Positions 22,642 through 35,260 are shown, numbered from the stretch's first letter. The stretch: DNA of 64,000 nucleotides from Phlyctochytrium arcticum (GCA_025602905.1 JAHLKI010000003.1:868001-932000); one strand, 5' to 3'. The notes: generated by a model from the sequence alone, not told the origin. Numbers and translations: made by a program.

Positions 22642-25454
22642 ATGTCGAGCAAACTAGAAACTTTATACCTGAATCCCCTAAAGGTGGATGGCTCAAACTA
22701 TCTGACATGGCAAGCCCAATTCAAGGCACTACTTATGGAAAAGAAAATATACCGGACCATTTTCCCCAGTAGTCTGCAACCTTTGATACAGCCCCAGTCC
22801 AATGTATCCGAAGGGACTGCGTCTGAATCTGCAGCAACAGTGGCTGACAACCTTGAGAGCCTTTATGCCACAATCTTCCGCCCTATACATTGGCATATGG
22901 ATGAAGGCCTGCAAGCTCAATATTTGACAATCAGCAACCCACGCACATTATGGGATAGACTTGCCGAGCAATTCGACCATCTCAGAACGGTCACCCTCCC
23001 CATGCGTATTCGAGAGTATGAGACCATCAGACTGATGGACTTCAAAAAAGTAGCGGATTATAATGCTGCGCTTATGGAAATCGTCACGGTGTTGGACATG
23101 TGCGGTACACCCAACACAGACGCAGATATGATTGAGAAGACCCTCAGCACGATGCCTATTGCCCAATTGCAATTCTCCAGACAGTTGCGGCTAGCCAAGT
23201 ATAAAAGCTACACGGAATTCATCACCTATCTCCTCCTTGACAAGAAACAATTGGAAGTGCTAGTTCACAATGCAGGAGCACAACCCGCGGGCACCACTCC
23301 AATCGAAGCTAATCAGGTTAACATCCGTGGTCGAGGACGCGGTCGTGGGAATTTTCGCGGCCGCGGAAGAGGAGATTTTCGGGGACGCGGTCGAGGACGT
23401 GGTCGTGGTAATTTCAACCAAGGAAATGGATTTGAACACCACAAGAGCAAATTTCCATACAGCAACGGGTCTACATCTGGAAGACATTACAAGAAGACCG
23501 GTGTGTGCTTCAAATGCGGTGATCCGTCCCACTACAAGGCAGACTGTACAGCATCAGAGTACGTTGTCAATCTATACAAGCAAGTCGTTCCGGAAGCCAA
23601 AGCCAATTTTTCCCATTCAGCTGATCTTTGGGGGGACAATGTCAACGATATCCTTGCGGAAGCTAACGCGGATATGGAAATCAACATGGCATTCATCGGG
23701 GATGAGGGGGAGGAATTAAACGCGATGAACATTTTCATCCTCGACTCGGGGGCCAGCCACACGATCATAAAGGAACGACGTTTTTTCACTGGCAAAATTT
23801 GTCCAATTAAACGGGCCATTAAAACCATAAATGGATCCATCAGCAACCTAATAGAAGGATATGGCGAAGCTCGACTCAAATTGAAGAATGGCACGATAAT
23901 TACCTGCAAGGATGGAATCTATGCGCCAACATCCACCCGGAATCTCCGAAGTTATCAAGAAGTACTTAACTCGGGTTACCATCTGTCGACAGCAAAGGCA
24001 CCGGGACAACAACCCACAATCCTTGTGGTGGCTGGAAATAAATTACTGGAAACAGTCAAGAATGTCAACGGGATGTTTGAAGTTACCTGCTATTCAGCTG
24101 AAAGTTCAAGTATTCATCCGGATGCTATACTATGGCATGAGCGTCTTGGCCACCCGGGAACAACTATGTACCAAAGAATTCTTGGACATACCAGCGGACA
24201 TTCCATCAAGAATGTCAATCAGACAGTTACCTCCTGTGCGCCGTGTGCCAAAGGGAAGTTGATTACCCGTCCATCTCCATCTAGCCTCATCACTGAATTA
24301 CCTGTGTTTTTGCAAAGGATTCAAGGTGACATCTGCGGACCTATCAACCCAAATAGCGGGGGGTTTCGATATTTCATGGTCCTTCTGGATGCATCAACCA
24401 ACTGGTCGGACATATGCCTACTCTCATCTCGGAACTTAGCATACCCGAGGCTGCTTGCCTCCATCATCCGACTACGTGCACTTTTCCCGGAACATCCAAT
24501 TCAATCTATACGACTTGATGGAGCAGGAGAATTTTCTTCCAAGACTTTCGACAATTATTGCATGTCGATAGGCATTAAAGTCGAACATCCGGTTGCGTAA
24601 GTGCATACACAAAACGGACTTGCGGAGGCTATGATCAAGCGACTCCAATGGGTGGCAAGACCATTACTGATCAAGAGCAATTTACCTACTTCCTGCTGGG
24701 GGTGGGCTATTCTGCATGCTGCGGCATTACTGCATCTACGACCATTGGCATATAACGACCTTTCACCATATGAAATGGCTCTAGGCCGACCTCCCAACAT
24801 CCAACACCTACGCACATTTGGATGCGCAGTACACGTACCAATTGCCAAGCCTCAACGTACAAAAATGGTACCCCGGCGCAGACTGGGTATCTATGTCGGA
24901 TTCGAATCTGCCTCTATAATACGCTACTTGGAACCCACAACGGGGGAGAAATTCCAAGGAAGATTTGCCGACTGTCAATTTGACCCGTCCATTTTTCCTA
25001 CCTTGGGGGGAGACTTAGCAAAACAAGCTACATCAGAGGAATGGACTACTGAAGACGTAGAATCTTCACGAGTGATTGATCCCAGGACTTCTCAATGCAA
25101 TTTGGAAGTGGATCGAATCATCTCACTCAACCGGATTGCAGAACAATTACCGGATGCTTTCAATGATGCAGCAAAGATCGTTTGTTCACCTCTAGAAATT
25201 GAGAACATACCTCAAGCAGTCAAACCCTCTCTAAATGCGCCAGCTAACGCTTCAGCCCCGATCCAACGTGGACGAGGACATCCAGCCGGACAGAAGGACG
25301 AGGTTCCAAGAGAGCAACAAACTCGAGCACAGATTCTTGCTGATGCAGAAAATGGATCAGACTCAGAAGAAGAAGAGGAAGAGACCAATGTACTCTCATC
25401 AGAAGCTGCCTTCCACTTCAGTTTGACGGGCAAAGTATGGAATAGAGAAGATAT
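22642..25454 (+). pseudogene. Ty1/copia gag-protease-integrase, stop codon and 3' truncation
   Basis: Starts at an ATG with MSSKLETLYLNPLKVDGSNYLTW reading as a UBN2/gag start (VDGSNYLTWQ). Then an RGRGRGR RNA-binding stretch, zinc knuckle CFKCGDPSHYKADC, protease FILDSGASHTI, GAG-pre-integrase LWHERLGHPG, integrase DICGPINPNSGG, LDGAGEFSS. A TAA at 24598-24600 replaces a tyrosine-type codon within the integrase just before VHTQNGLAEAMIKR. The frame continues to 25454 in the linker that normally precedes reverse transcriptase, and is broken there by the TCTATAC terminus of a Helitron. RT and RNase H are absent. No TAC(A/T)GTA footprint is present. Confidence 0.9.
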
Positions 25455-25820
25455 TCTATACATTAAAATAGAATCCGTCCGAACCACGTGCCCCACGTGA
25501 CCGCTGTCCGAACGGGCCTCATCTTGCGAGCCGCAGGCGAGCCTTTCAAGCTCTTCCCCTGTTTTTCCCCAGATACATTTTTGTTTGGCGAGAACCAGTC
25601 GATTTAACGCTTTCTGTACTGAGACCTTTTGCTGTTCTCTGTACCAAAGCCACCAATCAAAACCTTTACCTGCCTCCCTCCCTCTCCCCCCCCATCCATG
25701 ACCCATTACCAAGAACATGTGCTTCAAAATCCCCTGCGTATGTTATACTTCAAGTTACTTTCATATCTTCGCCAATACTAATCTCATACCTCACAGATAC
25801 CAACCATCTTCAATCAAACG

Positions 25821-28800
25821 ATGTCTACGAGATTGATTGAAGAACGCGCGGCTGCACTCATAGCACAGCATGGGAGTGCATCTGCTGCCACCAGTCAGGT
25901 ACAGCAGCAACAGCAAGTTCCCCAACGCGAGCCGATCGTCCCTGGATCCGCAGCCGACCCAGCCGCCACCACCAATGATCGACTCAGAGCATTAATTGCT
26001 CAACACGGAAGCGCTGTTGCCGCCCAACAGGCTCTGGCAGCAGCACGAATCATTGCCCAACCCCGTGCCAGACCAAGACCTACACCGCAGATACCGGTTG
26101 GGTTGCGCACTTTCCAGGACACGGACCCTGGAGCCCCAAAGCGAGCTAATGTTGGGAACCAGGATAAGATATGCCCGCTGTGTTCTGCACGGGTATGGGA
26201 AAAGGAATCGACAGGCCGACAGAATGGGATGAAAGTGTACGGCATCTGCTGTGCAAAGGGCAAGGTCGATCTTCCTAATCTGCCAGAAACACCAACGATG
26301 CTTGCACGGTTGCTTACGGCAGGAGGACCTGGTGAGCAACAAGCATTGGCATCCCGTAAGAACATACGGAAGTTCAACACGGCACTAAGTTTCACCTCCC
26401 TTGGAGCCATGATTGACGAGAGAGTGACTGGAGGAGGCGGGCCACCAGTTTACAGCATCCGGGGTGAAGTAATGCACCGGCTTGGGTCTCTGCTCCCCGA
26501 AGAAGGGCAAAGTCCCATGTTTGCCCAGTTTTATGTCTCTGATCCGGCGACAGACCAGACCCACCACCCCCTGACAATCTCCGAACCGCAAGCCCCATTG
26601 TGTGAGGAATTGCGGCAGATGCTAATGGACGTCAACCCGTATGCCCATGCATTCCGGATGGCCTACGAAAGACTCCAGGATGCAGAAAATCCCCCCGTCA
26701 ACCTTCGATTGCGACTTCTGGCAGACCGGGCCAGGGATGGTCGTCGCTACAACCTGCCAACGGCAGACGAGGTTGCGGCGTTGATGATTGGTGATGGGTC
26801 TCAGAATGTAGTTGGTAGAGACATCATTATCGAAGAAAGGAATGGGGGGTCAACGCCGGATCTATGAGCACTATGTTGGTTTTTATGCGCTGGGTTATCC
26901 CCTTGTTTTCCCACGGGGTGAAGATGGGTGGCATCCCAAACTCAAGGTTCGGGATCGTAGTGCCGCGGCGCCTGTTGCAAGTGACTCCGAGGTGGAGGAG
27001 GTCCCAGATGCACAGGATGGTGACGATTTGTCTGGCAAACAAAAGTTTGTTTCAATGCGGGAGTTTTTGGCTTATCGCTTACAAGTGCGACAGACTGACG
27101 GCGTTGCATTGATGCGCGGGGGTCGGTTAGTCCAACAATTCATGGTGGATTGTTACGCTTCGCTGGAACAAAATCACCTCAACTACCTGAAGCAGAATCA
27201 GGACAAATTGAGGGCTGATGTCTACCAAAGGCTACAAGATGCCGTTATGGGTGGCGACTTTGATGGGAACAGCATTGGCAGGCGCATCGTTCTTCCATCA
27301 TCGGTCACTGGGGGACCAAGGCACATGATGCAGAACTATCAAGATGCAATGGCCATATGGCAACCTTTGGCAAGCCGGATTTCTTTGTGACTTTCACCTG
27401 CAACCCCAACTGGCCAGAGATCCAAAACGCACTGCTGTCAGGGCAGACGGCCAATGACCGTCCCGATTTGATTGCCCGCGTGTTCCATCTCCGTAAACGC
27501 GCGCTTACCGATGAGCTGTATAAGGGGCACATTTTTGGAAAGACTGTTGCACATCTGGGAGTGATTGAGTTCCAGAAACGGGGGCTACCGCATACCCATA
27601 TGCTCCTTTGGTTGGATGAGGGCTCCAAAGTACGCACTGTAGATGAGATTGACCGTGTGACCAGTGCCAAACTCCCTGATAAGCGGAAGAATCCTTTGGC
27701 CTTCGACACCGTCTCCAAGTACATGATGCATGGGCCATGTGGGGTTGGGTTTGCAAATGCACCATGTATGAAGGATGGAAGGTGCTCGAAAGGATTCCCG
27801 CATGAATTTCGACCGTCAACCTCTGTGCAGCGAAAAGGATACCCACAGTACCGCCGCAGAGACAATGGAGAAAGTGTGTTGGTGAAGAATGTGCCGTTGG
27901 ATAATCGCTGGGTCGTCCCCCATAATGTCTACCTCAGCACCCGCTACGATGCCCATATCAATGTGGAAACCGTCAGCAACGTCGGGGCCGTAAAGTAGCT
28001 ATTCAAATACGTTTACAAGGGCCACGACAGGGCAACTGTAGTCATCGAACGGGATGCCGCTCCACCGACCACCAACGCTGAACCCGCAGCTGTGGAGGGT
28101 ACGGATGAAATCAAACAGTACATGGATTGTCGCTATGTTTCCGCCTCTGAGGCCATGTGGCGGTTGAGTCGATTCGCAATGCAGGACAGATTTCCTTCTG
28201 TCGAGCGTCTGCCCACCTACCTACCAGGACAGCAGATGGTTACATTCGACGCCGCGGACGACCTTAGGGCGGTTTTGGAGCGGCCAGTCAAGAACTCGAT
28301 GCTGGATGGCTACTTCCTTGCCAATCAGCATCCCGACCCCGCAGCATTGGCAAACACTCTGACCTACAGTCAGTTCCCCACCGAGTTTGTTTGGAAATCA
28401 GACCAGCGCAAGTGGACCATCCGAAAGAAGGGGTCCTCCATTGGCCGACTCTATTTTGCGCCTCCCTCATCCGGCGAGCGGTACTATCTGCGGATGCTGC
28501 TGACAACCGTCAAGGGCGCCACATCCTTCGAACAGCTCCGTTTGGTGCACGGAGTACAGCATGCCACCTTCAAACAGGCATGCATTGGGTTGGGTTTACT
28601 CGAGGATGATGATGAGTGGCAAGCGATGCTGACAGAGGCCGGAGTTTGGCAAACCAGCAAACAGTTACGGGAACTATTTGGGTACACGCTGATCTTTTGT
28701 GACGTGACGGATCATTCCGCCCTTTGGAACGCTCATTGGCAGAACTTGAGCGATGATCTGGAGCACCGGGCCTGTGCGGAGACAGGGAACCCGGACTTGG

Positions 28801-30428
28801 TGCTCGGCGAGGCAGATCTGCGTAATCGGGCGCTGTTCGAGATCGAACAAGACCTGCTGGCGCATGGACGGAACCTCACGTTCTACAACCTGCCACCATC
28901 CACCTACGTTCCTATGGTGAGCCTGCCCAATCGTCACGTCCAAGCGGAATTGGATTTCGACCGTGTTGCTCTGACTACGGAAGCAGATGCAAACGTTGCG
29001 ATGCTGAACGTCGACCAGCGCAAGGCATACAACGAAATTTTGGACTCTGTCTCTCAGCAGAAGGGTACAACGTTCTTTCTGGACGGTCCTGGCGGCACTG
29101 GCAAGACCTTTGTGTGGAATATGCTCATGGCACAGCTTCGAGGGGAAGGGAAAATAGTACTTGCGGTTGCCTCTTCTGGGAGTGTAGCCCTTCTCTTGCC
29201 CGGTGGTCGGACAGCTCATTCAAGATTCGGGATTCCCATCAAGTTGCATGAGGGAACCACTTCACGGATCACAAAACAAAGCCCTGTAGCCGAGGTCTTA
29301 CGAATGGCCGACCTTATTATCTGGGATGAGGCACCAATGCAGCATCGACATGCCTTCGAATGCGTTGACCGGATGCTTCAGGACATTATGGACAATGACA
29401 AGCCATTTGGGGGAAAGACCGTAGCATTGGGGGGCGACTTTTGACAAATTTTGCCTGTGATCACCAAGGGCAGAAGAGAAGACATTGTTGCCGCCTCTCT
29501 TCCCCGTTCCCTGCTCTGGCAAAAAGTCACCAAGCTCTGCCTTCATGTCAACATGAGGGTTATGCGAGAGGACACTGTTGCGGCAACCACTTTCGCGCAA
29601 TGGGTTCTGGAGCTGGGGAACGACACACTCCCAAAGACGGCCGCAAACGAAGGCGAAGAGCGCAAATGGGTTGCCATCCTTCCAGATTTGCGTTTACCAG
29701 CGGATAAGGAAAACCTCAAGGGACTCATTGATCACGTTTACCCGGCGTATCAAGATAAAGTCGGCAACGCCCAATACCTCATGAAGAGGAACATTCTGAC
29801 TTCCAAGATTGAGGACGTGGACCAAGTGAATGACATTATGCTGCAGTCTCTGGGTGGAGAGACTGAGGAGTACCTGAGTGCTGATTCCGTAGACACCGGT
29901 GTCGCCGAGCAAGAAGGAGCCCTGTTGGCATCCGCAAGCTACCCAGTTGAATATCTCAACTCTTTGAAAGTCAGTGGTCTGGCAAACCACAAGTTACAAC
30001 TCAAAACGGGTGTTCCCATTATCCTTTTGCGGAACCTGAATCCCTCATTGGGGCTGTGCAATGGGACCAGATTGATTGTCAAACGCCTGGCTCGGAGGGT
30101 TATCGAGGCAACTATTCTAACCGGAACGAATATCGGCACGGCGGTATTCCTCCCACGGATTTTGATGACCACAAACGAAGGGGATCATCCCTTCATCTTG
30201 AAAAGGCGTCCGTTTCCGGTTAAAGTTGCATATGCGATGACCATCAACAAGAGTCAGGGTCAGACAATGACACAGGTTGGATTGTATTTGCCGATGTCTG
30301 TGTTCTCACATGGACAACTTTACGTGGGAGTCTCAAGGGTGACTTCACGGGCCAACCTTCGCATTTTGAATATGGAAGGTCCAAATGGGTGTGTCTGCAA
30401 TGTTGTTTACAATGATGTGCTCCAGTGA
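25821..30428 (+). pseudogene. Helitron RepHel, nearly full length with four breaks
   Basis: Starts MSTRLIEERAAALIAQHG, contains two copies of the ALIAQHGSA motif, a zinc site (CPLCSARVWEKE, ICCAKGKVDLP), Helitron_like_N (LMRGGRLVQQFMVD, LPSSVTGGPRHMMQNYQDA, FVTFTCNPNWPE), HUH site RGLPHTHMLLWL, LFKYVYKGHD, then a Pif1-family helicase: Walker A LDGPGGTGKTFVWN, Walker B LIIWDEAPMQ, GGDF-QILPVI, and [14 protein letters not shown] with VGVSRVTS. Breaks: an extra base in a G run near 26850, a 1-base loss near 27357, TAG at 27996 (at the tyrosine before LFKY) and TGA at 29442 (an arginine codon). It would initiate and unwind rolling-circle transposition. No introns needed, unlike Helitron A. Confidence 0.92.
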
Positions 30429-31287
30429 GGGATCAGTGCCTGATGTGTCGGATTCAAACTGCCTATGTGTCGGATTGCAGTGCCTGACGTGTCGGATTCA
30501 AAGTGTCATTGCATATTGCAAATCAACACCACCCCGTAGGATTCAGTGAGTTTGCTTGGAATTTTCTTGGGCAAACTCAGGCAAGTTGAGCAGAGGTCAA
30601 ACTCTTTATGCCAGTGAGCTACCAGTGCCATGTGGGGGATTGATATATACCGTGTGAGGGATTGTTGTGCCATGCGAGGGATTGATTTCAGTTGCATTCC
30701 TTAAGCGAGTCATTATTCTGTTGGGGGTCTACTTAGGGTTCTCCTGAGTAGGCCCAGTGAGCTTGATTCCAGTTGCATTAGACCCAATGGGTTAGTGGGG
30801 TTTTGGCCAAAGACGGGGTTCCTGCTTTTTTGATCAAGGGAATCACCCGTCTGCTTGAGTTACTTAAACTCAGGATGGTGGCAGTGTTTGCACAGGAACC
30901 GATACCCGTAGGATTCAGTGGGCCTACTTGGGGTTTTCCTAAGTAGACCCAGAGTGGGTGAGCTGAGTTTTCGACTCAGTATGAACTGCGGGTGGGTAAG
31001 AGTTCTTCTTATCCAAATAAAAATCACCTCCTCCTCCCAAACTTAAGGAAGAAAACTATAAAAATGCGCTGCATATGAGCAGTGCCTGCCTATTGTACTT
31101 CATAGGTAGCGGGGCCATCCATCACCCCAAGAGAGTGAACTAAGTGGTCCCCGTACTTTCAACTATCGGATTGGGCTTTTTGTCAATGGACATGTTACAC
31201 CTGGACATCAATTGTTCTCATAGATGCAAAATTTCTCAAAGTAATGAGAGAGAGGATATATGCGTCAAAGTTTCTTTCACCTACAGG
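30429..31287 (+). other. Helitron 2 3' region with three related hairpins
   Basis: Non-coding. CGTAGGATTCAGTG precedes a hairpin at 30536 (GAGTTTGC ... GCAAACTC) and another at 30906-30950 (GGGCCTACTTGGG ... CCTAAGTAGACCC). A third, similar hairpin lies at 30725-30755. TGTGTCGGATT is repeated three times at 30446-30502, and (G)AGGGATTG-type units recur at 30630-30690. A TATAAAAA box near 31060 lies downstream. These are seen; their role is unknown. Confidence 0.6.
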
Positions 31288-31321
31288 ATTGGGCTTAGCC
31301 CCATCCCTGGCATATCCTTGT

Positions 31322-31888
31322 TCTATACATTAAAATAGAATCCGTTCAAACCACGTGCCCCACGTGACCTGTTCGGACTCCAAAATCTTTGGGCAAATCC
31401 TCGAGGCCGTAGGCCGAGTCCCAAGGCCAAATTTGCTACACCTGAGCGTGGGAAATCACATTGCATCTTGGCATGGCAGTTGGTAAGTGATGGAGGGCCT
31501 TGAGTTGAAATCTCTGGGCAAATTCTTGAGGACGTAGGCCGACTCCGAAAGCCAGATTACATCTTGGCATGGCCTGAGCGTGGGAAAATAGATGGCATCT
31601 TGGCATGGTCGTTCGTGAGTGATGGAGGGAATGAGTATCAATGGTGGAATGGCATTGACTGGGCGGGTATTGCACACAGCCCTTGATTTCCAAAGCCAAC
31701 CCAAGATGGGAGGGAGGTTTGCACACAGCCATGGTTTTAGAGGAGCGCCCAATGGTATTGGTGGTGAGAATGACCAGCGGCATTCTGTATATGGAAGCTC
31801 TGCCATTTTTTTGCAGACTTCTTCTGTCTTTGGTTTACAGTATATTCGTCTCTGTATTGGGCTTAGCCCCATACCTGGCATATCCTCG
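31322..31888 (+). mobile_element. Non-autonomous Helitron, 567 bases
   Basis: Begins with the same TCTATACATTAAAATAGAATCCG as Helitron 2 and the shared CCACGTGCCCCACGTGACC, and ends with the same hairpin and tail as Helitron 2 (31856-31888). The interior is unrelated and non-coding. It contains two copies of a unit of about 126 bases, starting near 31384 and 31510, built around CTGGGCAAAT and GTAGGCCGA. It starts one base after Helitron 2 ends. A TACAGTA lies at 31836. Confidence 0.7.
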
Positions 31889-32558
31889 TGTAGCTTTAAA
31901 AAGGCAAATGCGTAGTCACGTGAAAAGTGAGACAAAAGTGAGACATGTCTCAGTTGGCAGGCTCCTGGCCATTCGTTGCGTCCCCAGAGGGAGCTTGCCA
32001 AGATCAAGTCTGTTCAAGTCACCATTTAGTGCAAAATTCGGAAATAGAAAATCAGATGTATCTTGTCTGACCTGATGTGAATAGTTAGTCGCTCTTGCTC
32101 CAAACGCTGAGCTTCCCGTGAGCTTCCTGCATATGGGATGTGCCGGTTGCAACTGCCAGACGTGAGACAGCTTCATAGAGCGGCTTTTGCTTGCTCCAAA
32201 ACTGACGATCTGGATGGGGGTTTCGCCATTGGGCTTGCCACTTCTCCTCCAATTGCTTTAAATGTTCTTTAGCGCGACCTGTAATGCAAGGTCTTCTCTG
32301 GAGAATGCAAACCTTGCAGGAGATCACATTCGTTGGTCCAACTTCATACTCTGACCATGCTCCGGTCACCGTTTTGAGCACCCGCAACTGCTTCCGGACC
32401 GGAACAAAGGCCTAGCCCGAGAACCGGTTCGCTAGCAGCGGCCCAAGGGGCAATTTCTGGCGAATCAGATGCGGACCGAGGGGCAAAACTTGTGAATGCC
32501 TCGATTGAATCGGTTCCAAATAACGGTTCATGATGCATACTTCCTGTAACAAAGTTTG

Positions 32559-32622
32559 CCCAAGCGGAGCTTGCGCCCCTGCGGGGGCCGCCGGCAGGCA
32601 AAGGGGGGCATGCGGGGGTCTC
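32559..32622 (-). repeat. GC-rich dispersed repeat, copy 2
   Basis: Reverse complement of the copy at 10236-10300 with a few changes, such as GCGCAAGC for GTGCAAGC. Confidence 0.75.
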
Positions 32623-33812
32623 TCCCCGTAGAGGTCCTGTAGAAGTTTTTTCATAAAGCCTCAAAAAAATAAATATTCAGAAAAAGTATGGTTATAATCA
32701 CTGCGGGCCATTGTTAGAGTTGATCGAGATGTTGATGCTGCCACCAAAACAAGCTTTGCAGAACATTCGCTGGTGCGAGGTTGATTGACTGGCTATTGTC
32801 TTGGTGGTTGACAGTTCGACAGGCCGGAGAATTGTTCTCTTTTCCCATTAATGTCCCGGTGCACCCTCGCGCCTGAGGGTGAGCTATGGTTTAAATTTGT
32901 AAATTCTGAAGTCGACCCATGTACGATACAAATTCAACTATGTGAGAGCAAAGTACAACAAATTATGATGACGGATACCAAAAGTGTAGCAAGAAGCTCA
33001 ACTAAACCATGAAGATTGAATTTTTGGATCACGGGGCAAGTGGTGAACGTGAAGAGGGAAGCTATTAGAGAGAGGAGACATGTCCGTGTCCAAAAAAGTT
33101 GATCTGTCCATAGGCACGGAATAGTTGTGAAGCTAAGAGCGGCATACATCCAGTAATGGCAGAGTCGGAGTCCCTGAAGTGGTAGGCAGGAGAAGGGAGC
33201 GTCAGCATGGACAGAATGGGATGTAAATCAAAAATCAGAATAGTGCTGCAGACGGGCACGGCAGATAATTACGGGGTATTGAACATGGGCAGATGGCACA
33301 AAATATAAATTATACAGTAAGAGGATTTCCCATATTACACGAAGACGTACAGAACATATGTTCATCGCATGCTCTTCAAGTCCCTCTACCACCTCCAGGC
33401 AAATGCTAACTAGACCCGTACCATTCAAACCTCATCACATTCCAAATATGATATGGCATGGCAAAGCCCCACCCATTCTACATTCGCCCAAATGCTAGTC
33501 ATCCCTACTGTCAAGGTTCACATCGTCATCTCTTGGAGAAGCATGATCGGCACGGCGCAAAGAATCCCTGACGGGCAGCATTGCCAGCACTGTTTCTCAT
33601 GATGTGCTATCCTGCAATCTGCCTACAAACCGCAGCGGACTGAAAAGGAGTGGTAGGGCATTGGGAAAATCGCGTGCCATCATTCAGGTTGTTTGGCCAA
33701 CCCTTTATGCTAGAAAGCTAGTGCGTTGGGGGCACTCCAGCCCAGTTGGCAAGCAGCGATGAAGAAGGGAAGATTGTCCACTCCCAAACGCGTCCGGAAG
33801 CAATTACATGCT

Positions 33813-33841
33813 AGTTATTGCATGCAGAGCGTGCAATAACT
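33813..33841. other. Strong hairpin, 13-base stem, 3-base loop
   Basis: AGTTATTGCATGC, loop AGA, GCGTGCAATAACT; the stem has one mismatch. It is in gene-free DNA. Confidence 0.6.
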
Positions 33842-34446
33842 CAGTACTTGAGCATCAGGTTTACACCACGAGAGCGTCACGTGCAATTTATCCGATTGGC
33901 TGCGGGCACAGCCCGGGGGCAATTTGGGATAAGCACGGGACCTTGAGGGTTGTAAGTAGCATGCTCAATACTGAGGCAGGCACGATCCAGATCAATAATG
34001 AGCTTATCAAATTTTTCAAGCATTTTGTTTCTTCCCCTCGGATTTGAGCGTGAGGAGTGCAACGGATGAGCGTGTTGGACCGAAATGGACGCAGCCGAAG
34101 GCAAGTCGATTGAATCTCCATGCGTGAATCCAGTTGTGCGACGAGCGCAAGCCCTAGCTGAGGTGGATATTGGCCAATCAGCAACAAGCCGAGGTTGATA
34201 TCAGCCAATCAGAGCAAGCCTGTCGCCAGTGGCAAAGCCGAATACACCTGATATTCCTCAGCTATACTAGTAAAGAATCCGATAATGATGAATAACTAGC
34301 CAAGGTTTTCCTGCCAGAATGTACCAAGGCATGGAGAGTCACATTCAGCAAGAAATGGGAAATTGGGAGAAGACGTGTCATGGCAAAATGCGGTAGGATA
34401 GGAAACATAGTGGGGTAATGGACATAGAGGGAGGAGATGAAGCAGA

Positions 34447-35260
34447 GGAACCTTGTAGAGTAAGATCACATTGAGGAAACTGTGGCCACGTGCGAAAGAA
34501 TTGGGAATCACGGCAAGGCGACATTAAAAGGGTCCATGGTGAATAGAAAATTTTGGAGAAGGTACTACCATTGGGAAAGCATAATATGTTGGGAAAACAA
34601 CAAGGAGTGAAAACTAACCAAAAAATCGAAAGTTGCAAAATTTGTAGATTGTCAGCGAAGTAATAGACAGCAGGAGATTTGCTCGGCTAAAAAGAGACAG
34701 CAAAAGGGGTAAGGGTGAAGAGCAAATTGTAGAGAGGGAAGTATTTTCATGAGCTAGCGGAAATACAGAAAATAGAAGGAAGTCAACATGAAGGGAAAAA
34801 TTTGCAAAAAAGCACGGAAATTCATATACAGGTAATTGGCCAAAAAAGTAGATTGTCAGCATGGTAACGGACAAAGGGAGAGCTGAACAGCCAAACAGAG
34901 CCTGTAAAAGGCATGAGGGTATAGAGGAAATTGTAGAGGAGGAAATGATGTCATACCTAAGTGGAAAGAAAGAAAATAAAGGGAAATCAACTTATCAGAA
35001 AAAACATTAGTCAAAAGGCACAGAAATTCATGAAATTGCCAAATGCCCAGATCATCAGCGTGGTAATGGACAAGGAGAGAACTGAACAGGCTGAACGGAG
35101 ACAGTGAAATAGTTAGGAATATAGCGCAATTTACAAAGCATGAACTGATACCACAACTATGTGGACAGCAAGAAAACAGAAGGAAATCAACATGAAGGGC
35201 AAAATTCCTTGGAAAATGCAAATGTTTGGAAAACCTGCCAAAAAATTAACGGACGCATTG
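34447..35260. repeat. Degenerate tandem repeat, period about 200 bases
   Basis: The marker GAT(T/C)(G/A)TCAGC recurs at 34647, 34851 and 35050, giving periods of 204 and 199. Each unit repeats the same order of landmarks, including GTAATGGACA-type, AATTGTAGAG, GAAATCAACATGAAGGG and CACGGAAATTCAT. A fourth, weaker unit precedes. The plus strand is purine-rich, so the minus strand is long open by composition; I do not call those frames genes. Confidence 0.65.

Larger units (their letters stand above)
25455..31320 (+). mobile_element. Helitron 2, both termini visible
   Basis: The left end TCTATACATTAAAATAGAATCCG is repeated at 31322, where another element begins. It resembles the TCTMTAY start known for plant Helitrons. 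The right end is a GGGCTTAGCCC hairpin (31291-31301) followed by CATCCCTGGCATATCCTTG, repeated at 31856-31888. Both right ends are followed by T. The terminal CTTG deviates from the usual CTRR. The element carries one replicase-helicase gene (25821-30428) and sits inside a copia gene. Ends are inferred from the two-copy comparison only. Confidence 0.7.
31889..34446. other. Gene-poor stretch
   Basis: No protein family recognised. A minus-strand frame at 32085-32387 has a CKVCILQRRPC cysteine motif but nothing else to support it. The stretch holds the second GC-rich repeat (32559), a 13-base-pair hairpin (33813) and a pair of direct repeats near 34163 and 34192 ending in GGCCAATCAG or AGCCAATCAG. 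Confidence 0.5.

Noticed and set aside
32085..32387. Minus-strand frame with CKVCILQRRPC
   Set aside because: One cysteine motif in a 100-codon frame within a gene-poor stretch is too little to call a gene.
34378..35221. Hydrophobic minus-strand frames over the 200-base repeat
   Set aside because: The minus strand is pyrimidine-rich, which lowers stop frequency; the repeated FLLFS-like text follows from the repeat itself.
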